This document shows, piece after piece, positions 10,602 to 21,936 of a DNA stretch of 64,000 nt (within the stretch, counting starts at the first letter, position 1; each line of letters starts with the position of its first letter). This DNA comes from Chimaeribacter arupi (GTDB lineage: Bacteria; Pseudomonadota; Gammaproteobacteria; Enterobacterales; Enterobacteriaceae): contig NZ_PJZI01000007.1 in assembly GCF_002858805.1 (NCBI RefSeq), positions 62,001 through 126,000 on the forward strand. Direction: 5' to 3'. The notes beneath the pieces are model-generated. The model made no database searches, was not told where the DNA came from, and saw only the letters and a program-made list of their open reading frames with translations. Position numbers and translations under genes: made by a program.

Positions 10602-10706
10602 GCCGCCTCTCTCCTGTTAAATACGGTGTCTGTACGCTTGAATTCACACCTTAAATAAGATTTCCATGATCTAAGTCAAAGAAAACACCTTATTACACTT
10701 TATGCC

Positions 10707-10733
10707 TAAATTTTCTGCCGTTTTTGCCGTTAT
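10707..10733 (+). promoter_or_regulatory. Sigma-28 (FliA) flagellar promoter of the chemoreceptor gene
   Basis: TAAATTTT (10707-10714), 11-bp spacer, GCCGTTAT (10726-10733), against the consensus TAAAGTTT-N11-GCCGATAA: 13 of 16 positions with exact spacing. It lies 36 bp before the chosen ATG of the receptor and would be inside the gene if the start at 10724 were used. Confidence 0.75.
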
Positions 10734-10768
10734 TGCCATCACCTTTTCTAACCCAAGAGATGACAAAA

Positions 10769-12691
10769 ATGACGGGATTTTCTTTCCGACAATGGGGCCT
10801 GGGCGTCAAGCTTTCTGTGCTGGCCTCGCTTACCGTGGCTGCCCTGTTTCTGCTGTTTACCCTGTCGCTGACCCGCACTGCGGGTGAGCAGATGAGAGCC
10901 TTAACGCTGGAAGACATGAGCAGCCAGGTTCAGGGCGTTGAAGACATGATAACCATGTACGATTCGAGCCTGAAAGCAGAAGTCAGCAGCTATACCCAAC
11001 TGTTTACCAGCTTTATGTCCCCGGCGTTCAGCCTGCAAACCACCGGTGACCAGACCGTGCTGAAAGCGGGTGACAGCGTCCTCAATGACAATACCGCCAT
11101 TCCTGATGATTTCTTTGCCCGGACCGGGGCGATCTCCACCCTGTTTATGCGCCAGGGTGATGACTTTATCCGTATCACCACCTCGCTGAAAAAAGAGGAC
11201 GGTTCACGTGCCAGTGGGACCAAACTCGATCGCCAGAGTGCGGCCTATCGCGCCGTGATGGCCGGTAACGTCTATAAGGGCCTGGCCACCCTGTTCGGCA
11301 AGAAATTCATCACCCAGTACCAGCCGGTCAAAGATCAGGCCGGAAAAATCATCGGCATCGCCTTTGTGGGCGTCGATATCACCCCACAGTTTGCCGAGAT
11401 GCGCCGTACCATCCTGAGCAAAAAGATTGGTAAGAGCGGCTATTTCTTTGTGCTGGATGCCGGCCAGGGTAACAGCCGGGGCCAATACCTGTTCCACCCG
11501 CGGGCTGAGGGCCAGACGCCAGGCTGGGATGCCGGGGTGCGTGATCAGGTGCTGGGCACGCCGCACGGCACGCTGGAGTACCAGGACAGCAGCCTGCAGG
11601 CAGGCAGCGGCACGCAGGTGATGGTCTATAAAGCGCTGCCGGCCTGGGGCTGGGTGCTTGCGGGCACAGCGGATGAAGATGAGATCATGGCGCACATCAC
11701 CCACAGCCGGAACCTGTTCCTGGGGATTGGCGTTGTACTGGTGGGCCTGTTTGCCGTGCTGTTTATGCTGGTGACCCGCAACTGGCTGAGCCGCCCGCTG
11801 GAAGAGGTGGTGAAAGTGGCGGAGCAGTATGCAGAGGGCAACCTGAGCGCCAGCCTGAGCACCACCCGGCAGGATGAAGTGGGCCGGATGATGACCGCGA
11901 TGGACGGCATCGGCCGTGGTCTGGCGCGGATTGTATTGCAGGTGCGTGAGGCCGCGGTGGAGATTAACCACAGCACCGCCTCGCTGGCCGCAGACAGTGA
12001 AAACATCACCGGCCAGATCTCCCGCCAGGCCAGCAGCCTGGAAGAAACCTCCGCCAGCATGGAGCAGTTGACCGCGACCGTGCAGCAGAATGCGGACAAC
12101 GTTTCAGAAGCGATGAAACTGGTGCGCCAGACGGAAAGCGCTGCCCAGTCCGGCGGCGAGGCGGTGACCTCCGCAGTCTCGACCATGAGCGACATCAAAG
12201 CCGCCTCCCAGCGTATTGCCGACATCACCAGCGTCATCGAGTCCATTGCTTTCCAGACCAACATTCTGGCGCTGAATGCGGCGGTAGAAGCGGCACGGGC
12301 CGGTGAGCATGGCAAAGGCTTTGCCGTGGTGGCCGCAGAAGTGCGCGCCCTGGCACAACGTAGCGCCAAATCGGTGAAAGAGATCGAAACGCTGATCGCT
12401 GAATCCCTGGACAAGGTCGAGCAGGGGAACCGCATCTCGGTGCAGACCCACGAGGCGATGAATGACATCCTCAGCCGGGTACAGCAGGTGCGGATGATCG
12501 TCAGTGACATCGACGTGGCCTCGCATGAGCAGTCTGCCGGCATTGGCCAGGTAAACATTGCCATTGTGCAGATCGGGCAGGCGACACAAGAGAACGCCAT
12601 ACTGGTCAGCAGCTCGGAAGAAACCGCGGCCGCGCTGAACCAGAAAGGGCAGCACCTGAAGAAGCTGGTCAGCATGTTCCGGCTTGATTAA
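10769..12691 (+). CDS. Methyl-accepting chemotaxis protein with periplasmic sensor domain
   Basis: 640 residues. TM1 at about 14-34, a roughly 280-residue periplasmic domain that looks like a Cache-type sensor (not a four-helix Tar/Tsr domain), TM2 at about 315-337, HAMP at about 338-390, then the cytoplasmic signalling domain. The hairpin tip ([20 protein letters not shown]) falls near 492-511. It ends MFRLD, with no NWETF-type tether, so it probably relies on other receptors for methylation enzymes. ATG 10769 was chosen because AAGAGA lies 8 bases upstream and the sigma-28 promoter covers the earlier starts. The ligand is unknown. No such gene lies at this spot in E. coli. Confidence 0.9.
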   Translation: MTGFSFRQWGLGVKLSVLASLTVAALFLLFTLSLTRTAGEQMRALTLEDMSSQVQGVEDMITMYDSSLKAEVSSYTQLFTSFMSPAFSLQTTGDQTVLKAGDSVLNDNTAIPDDFFARTGAISTLFMRQGDDFIRITTSLKKEDGSRASGTKLDRQSAAYRAVMAGNVYKGLATLFGKKFITQYQPVKDQAGKIIGIAFVGVDITPQFAEMRRTILSKKIGKSGYFFVLDAGQGNSRGQYLFHPRAEGQTPGWDAGVRDQVLGTPHGTLEYQDSSLQAGSGTQVMVYKALPAWGWVLAGTADEDEIMAHITHSRNLFLGIGVVLVGLFAVLFMLVTRNWLSRPLEEVVKVAEQYAEGNLSASLSTTRQDEVGRMMTAMDGIGRGLARIVLQVREAAVEINHSTASLAADSENITGQISRQASSLEETSASMEQLTATVQQNADNVSEAMKLVRQTESAAQSGGEAVTSAVSTMSDIKAASQRIADITSVIESIAFQTNILALNAAVEAARAGEHGKGFAVVAAEVRALAQRSAKSVKEIETLIAESLDKVEQGNRISVQTHEAMNDILSRVQQVRMIVSDIDVASHEQSAGIGQVNIAIVQIGQATQENAILVSSSEETAAALNQKGQHLKKLVSMFRLD

Positions 12692-12761
12692 AAAAACGGC
12701 ACGCTCACCCCTCACGGCGATCCGCGCTACACTAAACACAGATGCTGTGAGGAGGAAAGAG

Positions 12762-13070
12762 ATGACGTTTTCGCGTTTACTAACCGGGATTTTACTGGCG
12801 GGTACTCTGAGCGGTTGCAGTACCTTTCATGATACGCCTAAGCCGCCGCCACCGGCGACAGCGGCTGCGCAGGAAGTGACGCGCGCCCAGGTGGATTCCC
12901 TGCAAAAAATGGGGACCATTTCGGTGACGGAGCGCGGCAGCCCGATGGATGCCGCCAGGGCATTGCAGAAAAAAGCGGATGCCAGCGGTGCCCGTTACTA
13001 CCTGGTGCTGATGAATGATGAAACGATTATTCCCGGCACCTGGTACTCGCAGGCCATTCTCTATCGCTGA
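12762..13070 (+). CDS. bsmA: BsmA, biofilm peroxide-resistance lipoprotein (DUF1471)
   Basis: 102 residues. A lipoprotein signal with lipobox L-S-G-C (Cys19), then a proline-rich linker and a YdgH/BhsA/BsmA-type domain ending TWYSQAILYR. E. coli BsmA (YjfO) helps biofilm cells resist peroxide. AGGAGG lies 6 bases before ATG 12762. An earlier in-frame start inside the receptor's 3' end has no ribosome site. It is paired with the related yjfN downstream. Confidence 0.88.
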   Translation: MTFSRLLTGILLAGTLSGCSTFHDTPKPPPPATAAAQEVTRAQVDSLQKMGTISVTERGSPMDAARALQKKADASGARYYLVLMNDETIIPGTWYSQAILYR

Positions 13071-13135
13071 CCGGCTGATCCGCACCAGCGGGCATACCCG
13101 CCTGCCGGTGTCATCAGGTGATGAGGAGATAAATC

Positions 13136-13411
13136 ATGAAAGCGTTGCCGATATTAATACCCTGCTGTTTAGCCCTGGGGCTGCTGGCCCAGAATGCCCA
13201 GGCCGCGGAAGCGGTTTCCGCGGCGAAGGCTGCTCAACTGACGCCCATCGGGTCAGTGTATCTGCAAGGCGTGCCGGGCAGCCCGCAACAGGTTGATACG
13301 CTGGTCGCCCGGCAAGCCACCGCCAAAGGCGCAGCCTACTACCGGATTCATTCCGTGCAGGAGAGCCAGAGCAAAAGCAACTGGCACGCCACAGCCACCC
13401 TCTACCGCTGA
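13136..13411 (+). CDS. yjfN: YjfN, small periplasmic DUF1471 protein
   Basis: 91 residues with a signal peptide ending about AQA-A (residues 1-23) and the DUF1471 domain (LTPIGSVYLQG, GAAYYRIHSV, WHATATLYR). E. coli YjfN is reported to stimulate DegP proteolysis through its C-terminal end. Here the last residue is Arg, whereas the E. coli report stresses a hydrophobic terminus, so that activity may not carry over. It is a tandem relative of bsmA, 65 bases downstream. Confidence 0.82.
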   Translation: MKALPILIPCCLALGLLAQNAQAAEAVSAAKAAQLTPIGSVYLQGVPGSPQQVDTLVARQATAKGAAYYRIHSVQESQSKSNWHATATLYR

Positions 13412-13429
13412 GCAGCGGCGTCCCTGCCG

Positions 13430-13453
13430 GGGCACCTTCGGGTGCCCTTTTTT
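13430..13453. terminator. Terminator between yjfN and aidB
   Basis: Stem GGGCACC (13430-13436) / GGTGCCC (13441-13447) around a stable TTCG tetraloop, then six T. The T-run overlaps the aidB stop codon. Confidence 0.85.
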
Positions 13454-15083
13454 ATCCGGCGCCGGTAGCCCGGTTGAGCAGATCGGTGCAGAGGCTCTCC
13501 GGCAACGTACTGTCACCCCGGTGGTCAAACGCCATGCGGCACCAGGCTTCCGCCCGCGGCGGGGCAGCATGGCGCAGTAATTCCGCCCCACTGCACAGCA
13601 TGAACAGCTGGCGGGTAATCTGCCTTGCCTGCGCTTCCGCCGGTTTTTGCAGCTGCTGGCTCAGTTGCCGCCAGCTACGGTCAAACAGCCGGTTCTGGCC
13701 GCGCACCTCATACATTTCCTGGTGTAACATCTCCAGCGCGCCGGGCATTTTATGCAGCGTACGCAGAACATCCAGACACATGACGTTGCCCGACCCTTCC
13801 CAGATGCTGTTGACCGGCGCTTCGCGATAGAGGCGCGGCAATTCGCTCTCCTCGCAATACCCGATTCCGCCCAGCACCTCCATCGCCTCAGCCACAAACG
13901 AGCTGCCGTGGTGGCATACCGCATACTTGGCCGCCGGGGTCATCAGCCGGGAGAACGCGAAGTGGTGCGCATCCCCGCGCAGCTCCCAGGCTTGCGCCAG
14001 CCGGAACAGCAGCGCGGTCTGCCCCTCCAGCCTTAAGGCCAGCCGCGCCAGTACCTGCCGCATCAACGGCTGTTCCACCAGCACTTTCCCGAATGCCTGC
14101 CGCTGAAACGCGTGGTAAAGCGCGACCGATAACGCCCGGCGCATCAGGGCATGGCTGCCGAGCGCGCAGTCAAAACGGGTATGTCCGCCCATCGTCAGGA
14201 TCTGGCGGATGCCGTCGCCCTCCTCGCCCACCAGCCAGCCAGCGGCGTCCTGGAATTCGGCCTCACTGCTGGCATTGGAACGGTTGCCGAGTTTCTCTTT
14301 CAGCCGCTCCAGCCGGATGGCGTTACGCGTGCCGTCCGGCAGCAGGCGCGGCAGGAAGAAGCAGGATAACCCGCCCTCCGCCTGCGCCAGCACCAGATGC
14401 GCGTCACTTTGCGGCACGGAGAAAAACCATTTATGCCCTATCAGCCGGTAACACTCCCCCGGCCCGCGTGCACCGTCCGGCCGGGCGCGAGTGGTATTGC
14501 TCAGCACATCGGAACCGCCCTGCTTCTCTGTCATCCCCATGCCGATCAGCAGGCCGCGTTTCTGGCTGCCCGGCTGGCTGTGGGTGTCATAGCGATCGGA
14601 GAGCAGGCCCGGCAGCCAGTCGCGGAACGCCGCGGGCAGTGCGCGTTGCAGCAGCGGTATGGCGCCAAACGTCATGGTGACCGGGCAGAGCGTACCCGAT
14701 TCCACCTGTCCATGCAGAATAAAGCGCGCGGCACGGGCGGCTACGCTGCCGATGCGCGCCTCATCCTGCCACGGCAGGTTATGCACCCGGTTCGCAATCA
14801 GCCCCTGCATCAGCAGGTGCCAGGCGGGGTGAAAACGCACGTCGTCCAGCCGCTGGCCGGCGGCGTCGTAACGCAGCAGTTCCGGCGGGTTGGCATTCGC
14901 CAGCCTGCCCAGCTCCAGGGATTCGGCACTGCCGAGTTGCTGGCCCACAGAGGCCAGAAGGTCTGCGTCCCAGTGGGCCTGCGCCCGGCTCACGGCCTCG
15001 CGCAGCGGCGTATCAGACAGGAACAGGTTACTGTTTCCCAGTGGCTTGGGCTGATTAAAGACGGTATGGGTTTGCCAGCTCAT
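13452..15083 (-). CDS. aidB: AidB, acyl-CoA-dehydrogenase-like flavoprotein of the adaptive alkylation response
   Basis: 543 residues (E. coli 541). FAD enzyme fold with the family blocks GMGMTEKQGGSD, VGHKWFFSVPQSDAHLVLAQ-like text (here IGHKWFFSVPQSDAHLVLA), RLKEKLGNRSNAS and EVLGGIGYCEESELPRLYRE. E. coli AidB binds DNA through its C-terminal domain and is induced by Ada; its substrate is unclear. ATG 15083 gives the conserved MSWQTHTVFNQP start and has GAGGAG upstream. Upstream in-frame starts would add 36 unconserved residues. Confidence 0.95.
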   Translation of the reverse strand: MSWQTHTVFNQPKPLGNSNLFLSDTPLREAVSRAQAHWDADLLASVGQQLGSAESLELGRLANANPPELLRYDAAGQRLDDVRFHPAWHLLMQGLIANRVHNLPWQDEARIGSVAARAARFILHGQVESGTLCPVTMTFGAIPLLQRALPAAFRDWLPGLLSDRYDTHSQPGSQKRGLLIGMGMTEKQGGSDVLSNTTRARPDGARGPGECYRLIGHKWFFSVPQSDAHLVLAQAEGGLSCFFLPRLLPDGTRNAIRLERLKEKLGNRSNASSEAEFQDAAGWLVGEEGDGIRQILTMGGHTRFDCALGSHALMRRALSVALYHAFQRQAFGKVLVEQPLMRQVLARLALRLEGQTALLFRLAQAWELRGDAHHFAFSRLMTPAAKYAVCHHGSSFVAEAMEVLGGIGYCEESELPRLYREAPVNSIWEGSGNVMCLDVLRTLHKMPGALEMLHQEMYEVRGQNRLFDRSWRQLSQQLQKPAEAQARQITRQLFMLCSGAELLRHAAPPRAEAWCRMAFDHRGDSTLPESLCTDLLNRATGAG

Positions 15084-15197
15084 AACACTCCTCAGATGAA
15101 TCACCACAGACAGATGCATCAGGCCGGAAAGGCGGATCAAAACAGAAGTAAGTATGGCTATTTTGCGGGGCGGTGCCGCAGAGGCGATCACAAAGAC

Positions 15198-15230
15198 GGG
15201 AGGAAAGAGCCGGGGCAGGACGCCCCGGTT
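15198..15230 (-). terminator. Probable terminator of rlmB
   Basis: Stem CCGGGGC (15210-15216) / GCCCCGG (15222-15228). On the minus strand it is followed by CTCTTTCC, a weak U-tract. It lies just after the rlmB stop. Confidence 0.6.
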
Positions 15231-15235
15231 CAGGG

Positions 15236-15976
15236 TCAGGCTTTTGCGCTGCGCTGACGCACGATTTCAAACAGGCAGACGCCGGTTGCCACCGAGACAT
15301 TCAGGGAAGAGACGGAACCTGCCATCGGGATGCTGATCAGTTCGTCACAGTGTTCACGGGTGAGGCGACGCATCCCCTCACCTTCCGCGCCCATCACCAG
15401 CGCTATCGGGCCGGTCATTTTGCTTTGGTAAACGTTGTGATCGGCCTCACCGGCGGTGCCGACGATCCAGACATTGCTCTCCTGCAGTAAACGCAGGGTA
15501 CGCGCCAGGTTGGTCACGCGGATCAACGGCACGGTTTCTGCCGCCCCGCTGGCGACTTTTTTCGCCGTGGCGTTCAGCGCGGCAGAACGGTCACGCGGCA
15601 CAATCACCGCATGGACGCCCGCCGCATCCGCGGTACGCAGGCAGGCACCGAGGTTGTGCGGATCGGTCACGCCATCCAGCACCAGCAGCAGCGGGTTTTC
15701 CACGCTCTCCAGCAGCCCTGGGAGATCGTTCTCCTGGTACTGGCGGCCTTCACGTACACGCGCCACGATGCCCTGATGCACCGCACCTTCCACTTTTTCA
15801 TCCAGCCATTGCCGGTTTGCCACCTGGATCACAATACCGGTGGCTTCCAGTTCAGCAATCAGCGGCTGGAGGCGGCGGTCGTCACGCCCTTTCAGGATAA
15901 AGACTTCCAGAAAACGTTGCGGGTCGCGCTCCAGCAGGGCCTGGACGGCATGAATGCCGTAAATAATTTCGCTCAT
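15236..15976 (-). CDS. rlmB: 23S rRNA (guanosine-2'-O-)-methyltransferase RlmB
   Basis: SpoU-family enzyme that methylates G2251 in the peptidyl-transferase P loop. 246 residues (E. coli 243). An N-terminal substrate-binding domain (1-75) and a knotted SPOUT domain with [35 protein letters not shown] and [15 protein letters not shown], the last forming the AdoMet-binding knot. ATG 15976 gives the conserved [17 protein letters not shown] start; 7 extra codons are open upstream. Last gene of nsrR-rnr-rlmB. Confidence 0.96.
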   Translation of the reverse strand: MSEIIYGIHAVQALLERDPQRFLEVFILKGRDDRRLQPLIAELEATGIVIQVANRQWLDEKVEGAVHQGIVARVREGRQYQENDLPGLLESVENPLLLVLDGVTDPHNLGACLRTADAAGVHAVIVPRDRSAALNATAKKVASGAAETVPLIRVTNLARTLRLLQESNVWIVGTAGEADHNVYQSKMTGPIALVMGAEGEGMRRLTREHCDELISIPMAGSVSSLNVSVATGVCLFEIVRQRSAKA

Positions 15977-16076
15977 GATGCTCTTTAACAAGGTCAAACG
16001 GGCTTACAGGCCCGTGGGGTATTGGGTTGGCAGGTACCTGCGGCCATCGTGCACGGCCGCAGGACCCGCCAGGGTA

Positions 16077-18530
16077 TCAGCTGTTGTCCCGCTTCGGCCC
16101 GCGGCGTGAGCGGCTGCCTGTGGCACCTTTCTGGTTTTTATCAGAAGGGCGGCGGGAACGGCGTGGTTTTTTGTCATCCTGAGCCGGTGCGCCGCTGCCG
16201 TCTTTACGGAAGGCGCTGTCCGGCTCGAAGTTGGTGCGCTTTTTGTTGTCACGGCGTGGGCGGCGGCCGCGGCCGTCATCACGCTGGGTGCCCGGCTTGG
16301 CTTTATCGCGGGCGGTTTTGCCTGCGCCACGCGGGCGGCGGGTACTGGAGACCAGCGCGAAGTCGATTTTGCGCTCATCCATATGCACCGCTTCAACGCG
16401 GATTTCCACCTCGTCACCCAGGCGGTAAACCTGCCCGGAGGACTCACCCACCAGCCGCTGGCCGATGTTGTCGTAACGGTAGTAATCGTTGTCCAGCGTC
16501 GACACATGCACCAGCCCGTCGATGAAGAGATCATCCAGGCGCACAAAGAAGCCGAAGCCGGTTACGCTGGAGATGATGCCGTCAAACACGGAGCCGACAT
16601 GATCCTGCATGAAATCACACTTCAGCCAGTCGGCAACGTCACGCGTGGCCTCATCGGCGCGGCGTTCGGTCATCGAACAGTGCTCGCCCAGTTGCAGCAT
16701 CTCTTCGTAATCGCTGTGCCAGCCGCCGGTCGGCGTCCAGCGCTCTTTCAGCGTACCGTGCTGTTTGGCGAGGATATATTTGATCGCGCGGTGCAGCGAC
16801 AGGTCCGGGTAACGGCGGATTGGCGAGGTAAAGTGGGCATAAGCCGACAGCGCCAGGCCAAAGTGGCCGCGGTTTTCCGGATCGTAAATCGCCTGTTTCA
16901 TCGAGCGCAGCAGCATGGTTTGCAGCATTTCGCGATCGGGACGGTCAGCAATCGCATCCATCACATCGGCGTAATCTTTCGGCACCGGCTTCATGCCGCC
17001 GCCCATTTTCAGGCCCAGCTCATTCAGCACGCTTTTCAGCGCCGAGATGTGGTCATCACTTGGGCGGTCATGATCGCGGAACAGCGCCGGTTCGTTGAAT
17101 TTCTCCACGAAACGCGCGGCGGCCACGTTCGCCATGATCATGCACTCTTCGATCAGCTTATGGGCATCGTTACGTACCGTCGGCTCGACGCGCTCGATGC
17201 GGCGTTCGGCGTTAAAGATGAACTTTGCCTCTTCCGTTTCAAAGGCGATGCCGCCGCGATCGGCGCGGGCGTCATCCAGCACTTCGTACATCTCATGCAG
17301 CTCTTCCAGGTTCTTCACCAGCGGGGCGTACTGCTCGCGCAGTTCTTCATTGCCCTCGATGATCTGCCAGACTTTGTTGTACGTCAGGCGCGCGTGGGAG
17401 CTCATCACCGCTTCGTAGAATTTGTAAGAGGAGAGACGGCCGGTGGCGGAGATGGTCATCTCGCACACCATACAAAGGCGGTCTACCTGCGGGTTCAGCG
17501 AGCAGAGGCCGTTGGAGAGCACCTCCGGCAGCATCGGGATCACCTGCGACGGGAAGTACACCGAGGTGCCGCGGGTGCGCGCTTCGTCATCCAGCGGGGT
17601 GCCGGGGCGGACATAGTAGCTGACATCCGCAATCGCGACCCACAAACGCCAGCCGCCGCCGCGTTTTTTCTCACAGTAGACCGCGTCATCGAAGTCACGC
17701 GCGTCTTCGCCGTCAATGGTGACCAGCGGCAAAGTGCGCAGATCGATACGCCCTTTTTTTGCCTCTTCCGGCACATGCTCGCTCAACGAGGCAATCTGCT
17801 TCTCTACGGCGGCCGGCCAGACGTGCGGGATCTCATGGGTACGCAGCGCGATATCCACTGCCATGTTGGTACCCATTTTGTCACCCAGGACTTCGACAAT
17901 CTTACCGACCGCTTTGGTGCGGCGCGTCGGGCGCTGGGTCAGTTCGACCACCACCATATAGCCCATGCGCGCCCCGCTCACCTCTTCCGGCGGGATCAGG
18001 ATGTCGAAACTCAGGCGGCTGTCATCCGGCACCACGAAACCAGTACCGGCATCGGTAAAGTAACGGCCGACAATCTGGCTGGTTTTCGGTACCAGCACAC
18101 GCACGATGCGTGCTTCGCGGCGGCCGCGGCGATCGGTGCCGCTCGGCTGGGCCAGCACCACGTCACCGTGGATGCACATTTTCATCTGTTCTGCGGAGAG
18201 GTAGATATCCTCTTTTTTGCCGCCTTCCAGACGCAGGAAACCAAAGCCGTCGCGGTGGCCGATAACGGTGCCTTTCAGCAGGTCAAGGCGTTCCGGCAGG
18301 GCGTAACACTGGCGGCGGGTAAAGACTAACTGGCCGTCGCGCTCCATGGCGCGCAGGCGGCGGCGCAGCGCTTCCAGCTGCTCTTCGCTGGAGAGCTCCA
18401 GCTCGTTTGCCAGCTCCTCGCGGCTGGCCGGGGCTTCGCGCTTCGCCAGATGCTCGAGAATAAATTCCCGGCTTGGGATCGGGGAGTCATATTTCTCTGC
18501 TTCCCGTTCCAGAAAAGGATCTTGTGACAT
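16077..18530 (-). CDS. rnr: Ribonuclease R
   Basis: 817 residues. 3'-to-5' exoribonuclease that degrades structured RNA and takes part in trans-translation. Order: N-terminal helix-turn-helix and cold-shock domains (1-240), catalytic RNB domain (about 255-590, with the metal-binding block [14 protein letters not shown]), S1 domain (about 640-725, [19 protein letters not shown]), then a long Lys/Arg-rich tail to 817. Lies between nsrR and rlmB as in E. coli. Confidence 0.97.
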   Translation of the reverse strand: MSQDPFLEREAEKYDSPIPSREFILEHLAKREAPASREELANELELSSEEQLEALRRRLRAMERDGQLVFTRRQCYALPERLDLLKGTVIGHRDGFGFLRLEGGKKEDIYLSAEQMKMCIHGDVVLAQPSGTDRRGRREARIVRVLVPKTSQIVGRYFTDAGTGFVVPDDSRLSFDILIPPEEVSGARMGYMVVVELTQRPTRRTKAVGKIVEVLGDKMGTNMAVDIALRTHEIPHVWPAAVEKQIASLSEHVPEEAKKGRIDLRTLPLVTIDGEDARDFDDAVYCEKKRGGGWRLWVAIADVSYYVRPGTPLDDEARTRGTSVYFPSQVIPMLPEVLSNGLCSLNPQVDRLCMVCEMTISATGRLSSYKFYEAVMSSHARLTYNKVWQIIEGNEELREQYAPLVKNLEELHEMYEVLDDARADRGGIAFETEEAKFIFNAERRIERVEPTVRNDAHKLIEECMIMANVAAARFVEKFNEPALFRDHDRPSDDHISALKSVLNELGLKMGGGMKPVPKDYADVMDAIADRPDREMLQTMLLRSMKQAIYDPENRGHFGLALSAYAHFTSPIRRYPDLSLHRAIKYILAKQHGTLKERWTPTGGWHSDYEEMLQLGEHCSMTERRADEATRDVADWLKCDFMQDHVGSVFDGIISSVTGFGFFVRLDDLFIDGLVHVSTLDNDYYRYDNIGQRLVGESSGQVYRLGDEVEIRVEAVHMDERKIDFALVSSTRRPRGAGKTARDKAKPGTQRDDGRGRRPRRDNKKRTNFEPDSAFRKDGSGAPAQDDKKPRRSRRPSDKNQKGATGSRSRRGPKRDNS

Positions 18531-18574
18531 TGCGGTTCCTCCGTTGTCATCAGCGGGGTTGTGCTGAAATGTGC

Positions 18575-19000
18575 TTATTCAACAAGCAACAATTTATAGA
18601 GCGACGCATTTTCAGTGACCATATCGGCCAGTGTGTATTGGTCCAGCTCGTTCAGGAAATTCTGCACAGCCTGATTGAGAACATGTTTCAGGCGGCAGGC
18701 GGGGCCGATGTGGCAAAATTCGCCGGAGCAGTTAACTAAGGTGAGAGGCTCCAGTTCACGCACGACATCGCCGATGCGAATTTGTGCGGCAGGCCTGCCC
18801 AGGCGGATACCGCCTTTTTTTCCGCGTACTGCGGTGACCAACCCGGCACGGCTTAACTGATTTATTATTTTAACCATATGGTTACGCGAGACACCATATA
18901 CCGCAGTGACCTGAGAGATGTTCGTCATCCGATCCTCCGGCAGCGATGCCATATAGATCAGTGCTCTTAAACCATAATCAGTGAAACTTGTTAACTGCAC
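18575..19000 (-). CDS. nsrR: Nitric-oxide-sensing repressor NsrR
   Basis: Rrf2-family Fe-S regulator of NO-detoxification genes. 141 residues from GTG 19000: winged-helix DNA-binding part with [19 protein letters not shown], then the cluster ligands Cys91, Cys96 and Cys102 in [13 protein letters not shown], all present. GTG 19000 matches the family start ([11 protein letters not shown]) and has AGAGG 5 bases upstream; a second GTG at 19006 is also in frame. A terminator separates it from purA, so it needs its own promoter in 19007-19158. I could not place one with confidence. Confidence 0.95.
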   Translation of the reverse strand: MQLTSFTDYGLRALIYMASLPEDRMTNISQVTAVYGVSRNHMVKIINQLSRAGLVTAVRGKKGGIRLGRPAAQIRIGDVVRELEPLTLVNCSGEFCHIGPACRLKHVLNQAVQNFLNELDQYTLADMVTENASLYKLLLVE

Positions 19001-19158
19001 ACACACCTCTGGGCCTTATTGACCCTGCCTGTAGGCGTCTGATCTCACAACGCTTAACATATACTTCTGTAAGATTACTCTTTGGATGATAAACCAGCCA
19101 CAAAGAATGCAGCTAATCATTTAGACCCAGAATGGAATGCGGCGTGCACAACATGGAA

Positions 19159-19194
19159 GGAAAAAACAATAAACCGGGCACGATGGCCCGGTTT
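19159..19194 (-). terminator. Terminator of purA
   Basis: Stem AAACCGGGC (19171-19179) / GCCCGGTTT (19186-19194). On the minus strand it runs into ATTGTTTTTTCC. Confidence 0.88.
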
Positions 19195-19223
19195 GGCATT
19201 CAGTTTACTGAATGATGCGGCAA

Positions 19224-20555
<1,332 letters not shown>

Positions 20556-20588
20556 CTAACATCTCATTCACGTGCTTTCAGTAATTTT

Positions 20589-20604
20589 TAGCACACGGTT
20601 GCCT
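20589..20604 (-). promoter_or_regulatory. Candidate PurR operator upstream of purA
   Basis: Minus strand AGGCAACCGTGTGCTA matches 9 of 11 fixed positions of the PurR consensus ANGCAANCGNTTNCNT. E. coli purA is PurR-regulated. Confidence 0.45.
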
Positions 20605-20666
20605 GAAAAATTTTCGCCAATCAGGCACCGATCACCCATGAATTTGGTGAGATCCTGAATATGGTA

Positions 20667-20867
20667 TTACCCACCGTTCCGGACACGCAACATGTAGTAA
20701 ATCACGCAACCGGCCACCACAATGCCCCCACCGAAACGGCGCAGTGAGGCATCCGGTAACGCCGTCATGGCCAGGATCATTTTACGCCAGGTTTTCGGCC
20801 ATAACATCGGCCCCAACCCTTCCAGTACCATGACCAGCCCTACGGCCAGCCAGATTGTTGTGTTCAT
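20667..20867 (-). CDS. yjeT: YjeT, small DUF2065 membrane protein
   Basis: 66 residues (E. coli 65). Two hydrophobic segments: about 3-23 (TIWLAVGLVMVLEGLGPMLW) and 47-62 (GGGIVVAGCVIYYML). Function unknown. The order hflC-yjeT-purA is conserved. ATG 20867 starts MNTTIWLA; five further codons are open upstream. Confidence 0.92.
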   Translation of the reverse strand: MNTTIWLAVGLVMVLEGLGPMLWPKTWRKMILAMTALPDASLRRFGGGIVVAGCVIYYMLRVRNGG

Positions 20868-20883
20868 TATTTTCCCTTGCACA

Positions 20884-20909
20884 TAAAAAAGGCCCGCGTT
20901 AACGGGCCT
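20884..20909 (-). terminator. Terminator of the hflX-hflK-hflC transcript
   Basis: Stem AGGCCCG (20890-20896) / CGGGCCT (20903-20909), loop CGTTAA, and six T on the minus strand. It lies between hflC and yjeT, but reading leftward it follows yjeT's start region, so it ends transcription that enters from the hflC side in the intergenic gap only if transcription is antisense; by position it most likely attenuates a transcript entering yjeT's end of the gap. Confidence 0.4.
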
Positions 20910-20925
20910 GAAAAGGTATGCCGGA

Positions 20926-21933
20926 TTACGGCGCGATGGTTTTTTCCGGTGACTTCATAAAGCGGAAGAAGTCGCTGTCCGGGCTTAAGACCAACACATC
21001 TTTGTTGCTCTTAAAGCTGTTTTCATACGCACGTAAACTACGGATAAAGGCATAGAAGTCCGGGTCCTGGCTGAACGCATTGGCGAACAGTTTAGCCGCT
21101 TCCGCATCGCCTTCACCGCGGGTGATCCGCGCCTGGCGCTCTGCTTCCGCCAGCGTACGGGTCACTTCGTAATCCGCCGTGGCACGCAGTTTCTCCGCCT
21201 CTTCATACCCCTGTGAACGCAGGCGCATGGCTACCGCGCTGCGTTCAGCACGCATACGCTGGTAAATCGCATCCGAGACTTCTGCCGGCAGGTTAATCTG
21301 CTTAACGCGCACGTCGATGACCTGAATACCCAATGCGGCCATACTGTTCGGATTGATTTGCAACTCCTGGCCGCTGGTTTCACGCTCAACCCGTTTGGCC
21401 ACTGAGGCAATGGCGTCATCGGCTTCGGTGGTCGCGGCGGTTTCACCGTCTTCCGCCGTGCCGTTGTTCAGCTGGTCACGCACGTCAGACATCAGCTGGC
21501 CGCGCGAGTCGGTCACGATGTCTTTCACTTCCAGGCGGCCAATCTCTGAACGCAGACGGTCACTGAATTTGCGCTTCAGCAGCACTTCTGCCTGGGAGAC
21601 GTCACCGCCGCCGGTCGCCAGATAGTAACGGCTGAAATCGCTGATGCGCCATTTGAGGTAGGAATCGACAATCAGGTCTTTCTTCTCATTGGTCACGAAA
21701 CGGTCGGCCTGGTTATCCATGGTCTGGATACGGGCATCGAGCATTTTCACTGATTCAAAGAACGGAATTTTAAAATGCAAACCTGGGGTATAAACCTGAG
21801 GCTTGTTTTCATCATCCCGCAAGACTTTGCCGAAACGCAGCACGATGCCGCGCTCACCTTCCTGCACCACAAACAGTGAAGCGTACAGCGCCACCAGCAC
21901 CACGACGACGATAAATATGACTGACTTACGCAT
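20926..21933 (-). CDS. hflC: HflC, modulator of FtsH protease
   Basis: 335 residues (E. coli 334). Stomatin/prohibitin-family membrane protein. An N-terminal anchor (about 4-21, VIFIVVVVLVALYASLFVV), then a periplasmic SPFH domain (VQEGERGIVLRFGK) and a coiled-coil region with EAEKLRATADYEVTRTLAEA. With HflK it forms large ring complexes around FtsH and restrains degradation of membrane proteins. It starts 3 bases after hflK ends. Confidence 0.97.
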   Translation of the reverse strand: MRKSVIFIVVVVLVALYASLFVVQEGERGIVLRFGKVLRDDENKPQVYTPGLHFKIPFFESVKMLDARIQTMDNQADRFVTNEKKDLIVDSYLKWRISDFSRYYLATGGGDVSQAEVLLKRKFSDRLRSEIGRLEVKDIVTDSRGQLMSDVRDQLNNGTAEDGETAATTEADDAIASVAKRVERETSGQELQINPNSMAALGIQVIDVRVKQINLPAEVSDAIYQRMRAERSAVAMRLRSQGYEEAEKLRATADYEVTRTLAEAERQARITRGEGDAEAAKLFANAFSQDPDFYAFIRSLRAYENSFKSNKDVLVLSPDSDFFRFMKSPEKTIAP

Positions 21934-21936
21934 TGG

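Noticed and set aside
16383..18329. A 648-codon open frame on the plus strand opposite rnr
   Set aside because: Typical antisense shadow of a GC-rich gene; RNase R is recognisable along its whole length on the minus strand. The same applies to long frames opposite ytfL, hflK, groL and purA.
20884..20909. A simple operon-end reading for the hairpin between hflC and yjeT
   Set aside because: On the minus strand transcription reaches this hairpin after leaving purA/yjeT's upstream side only if yjeT is not co-transcribed with hflC; its direction fits the minus strand but its place is before, not after, hflC's neighbours are read. Kept at low confidence.
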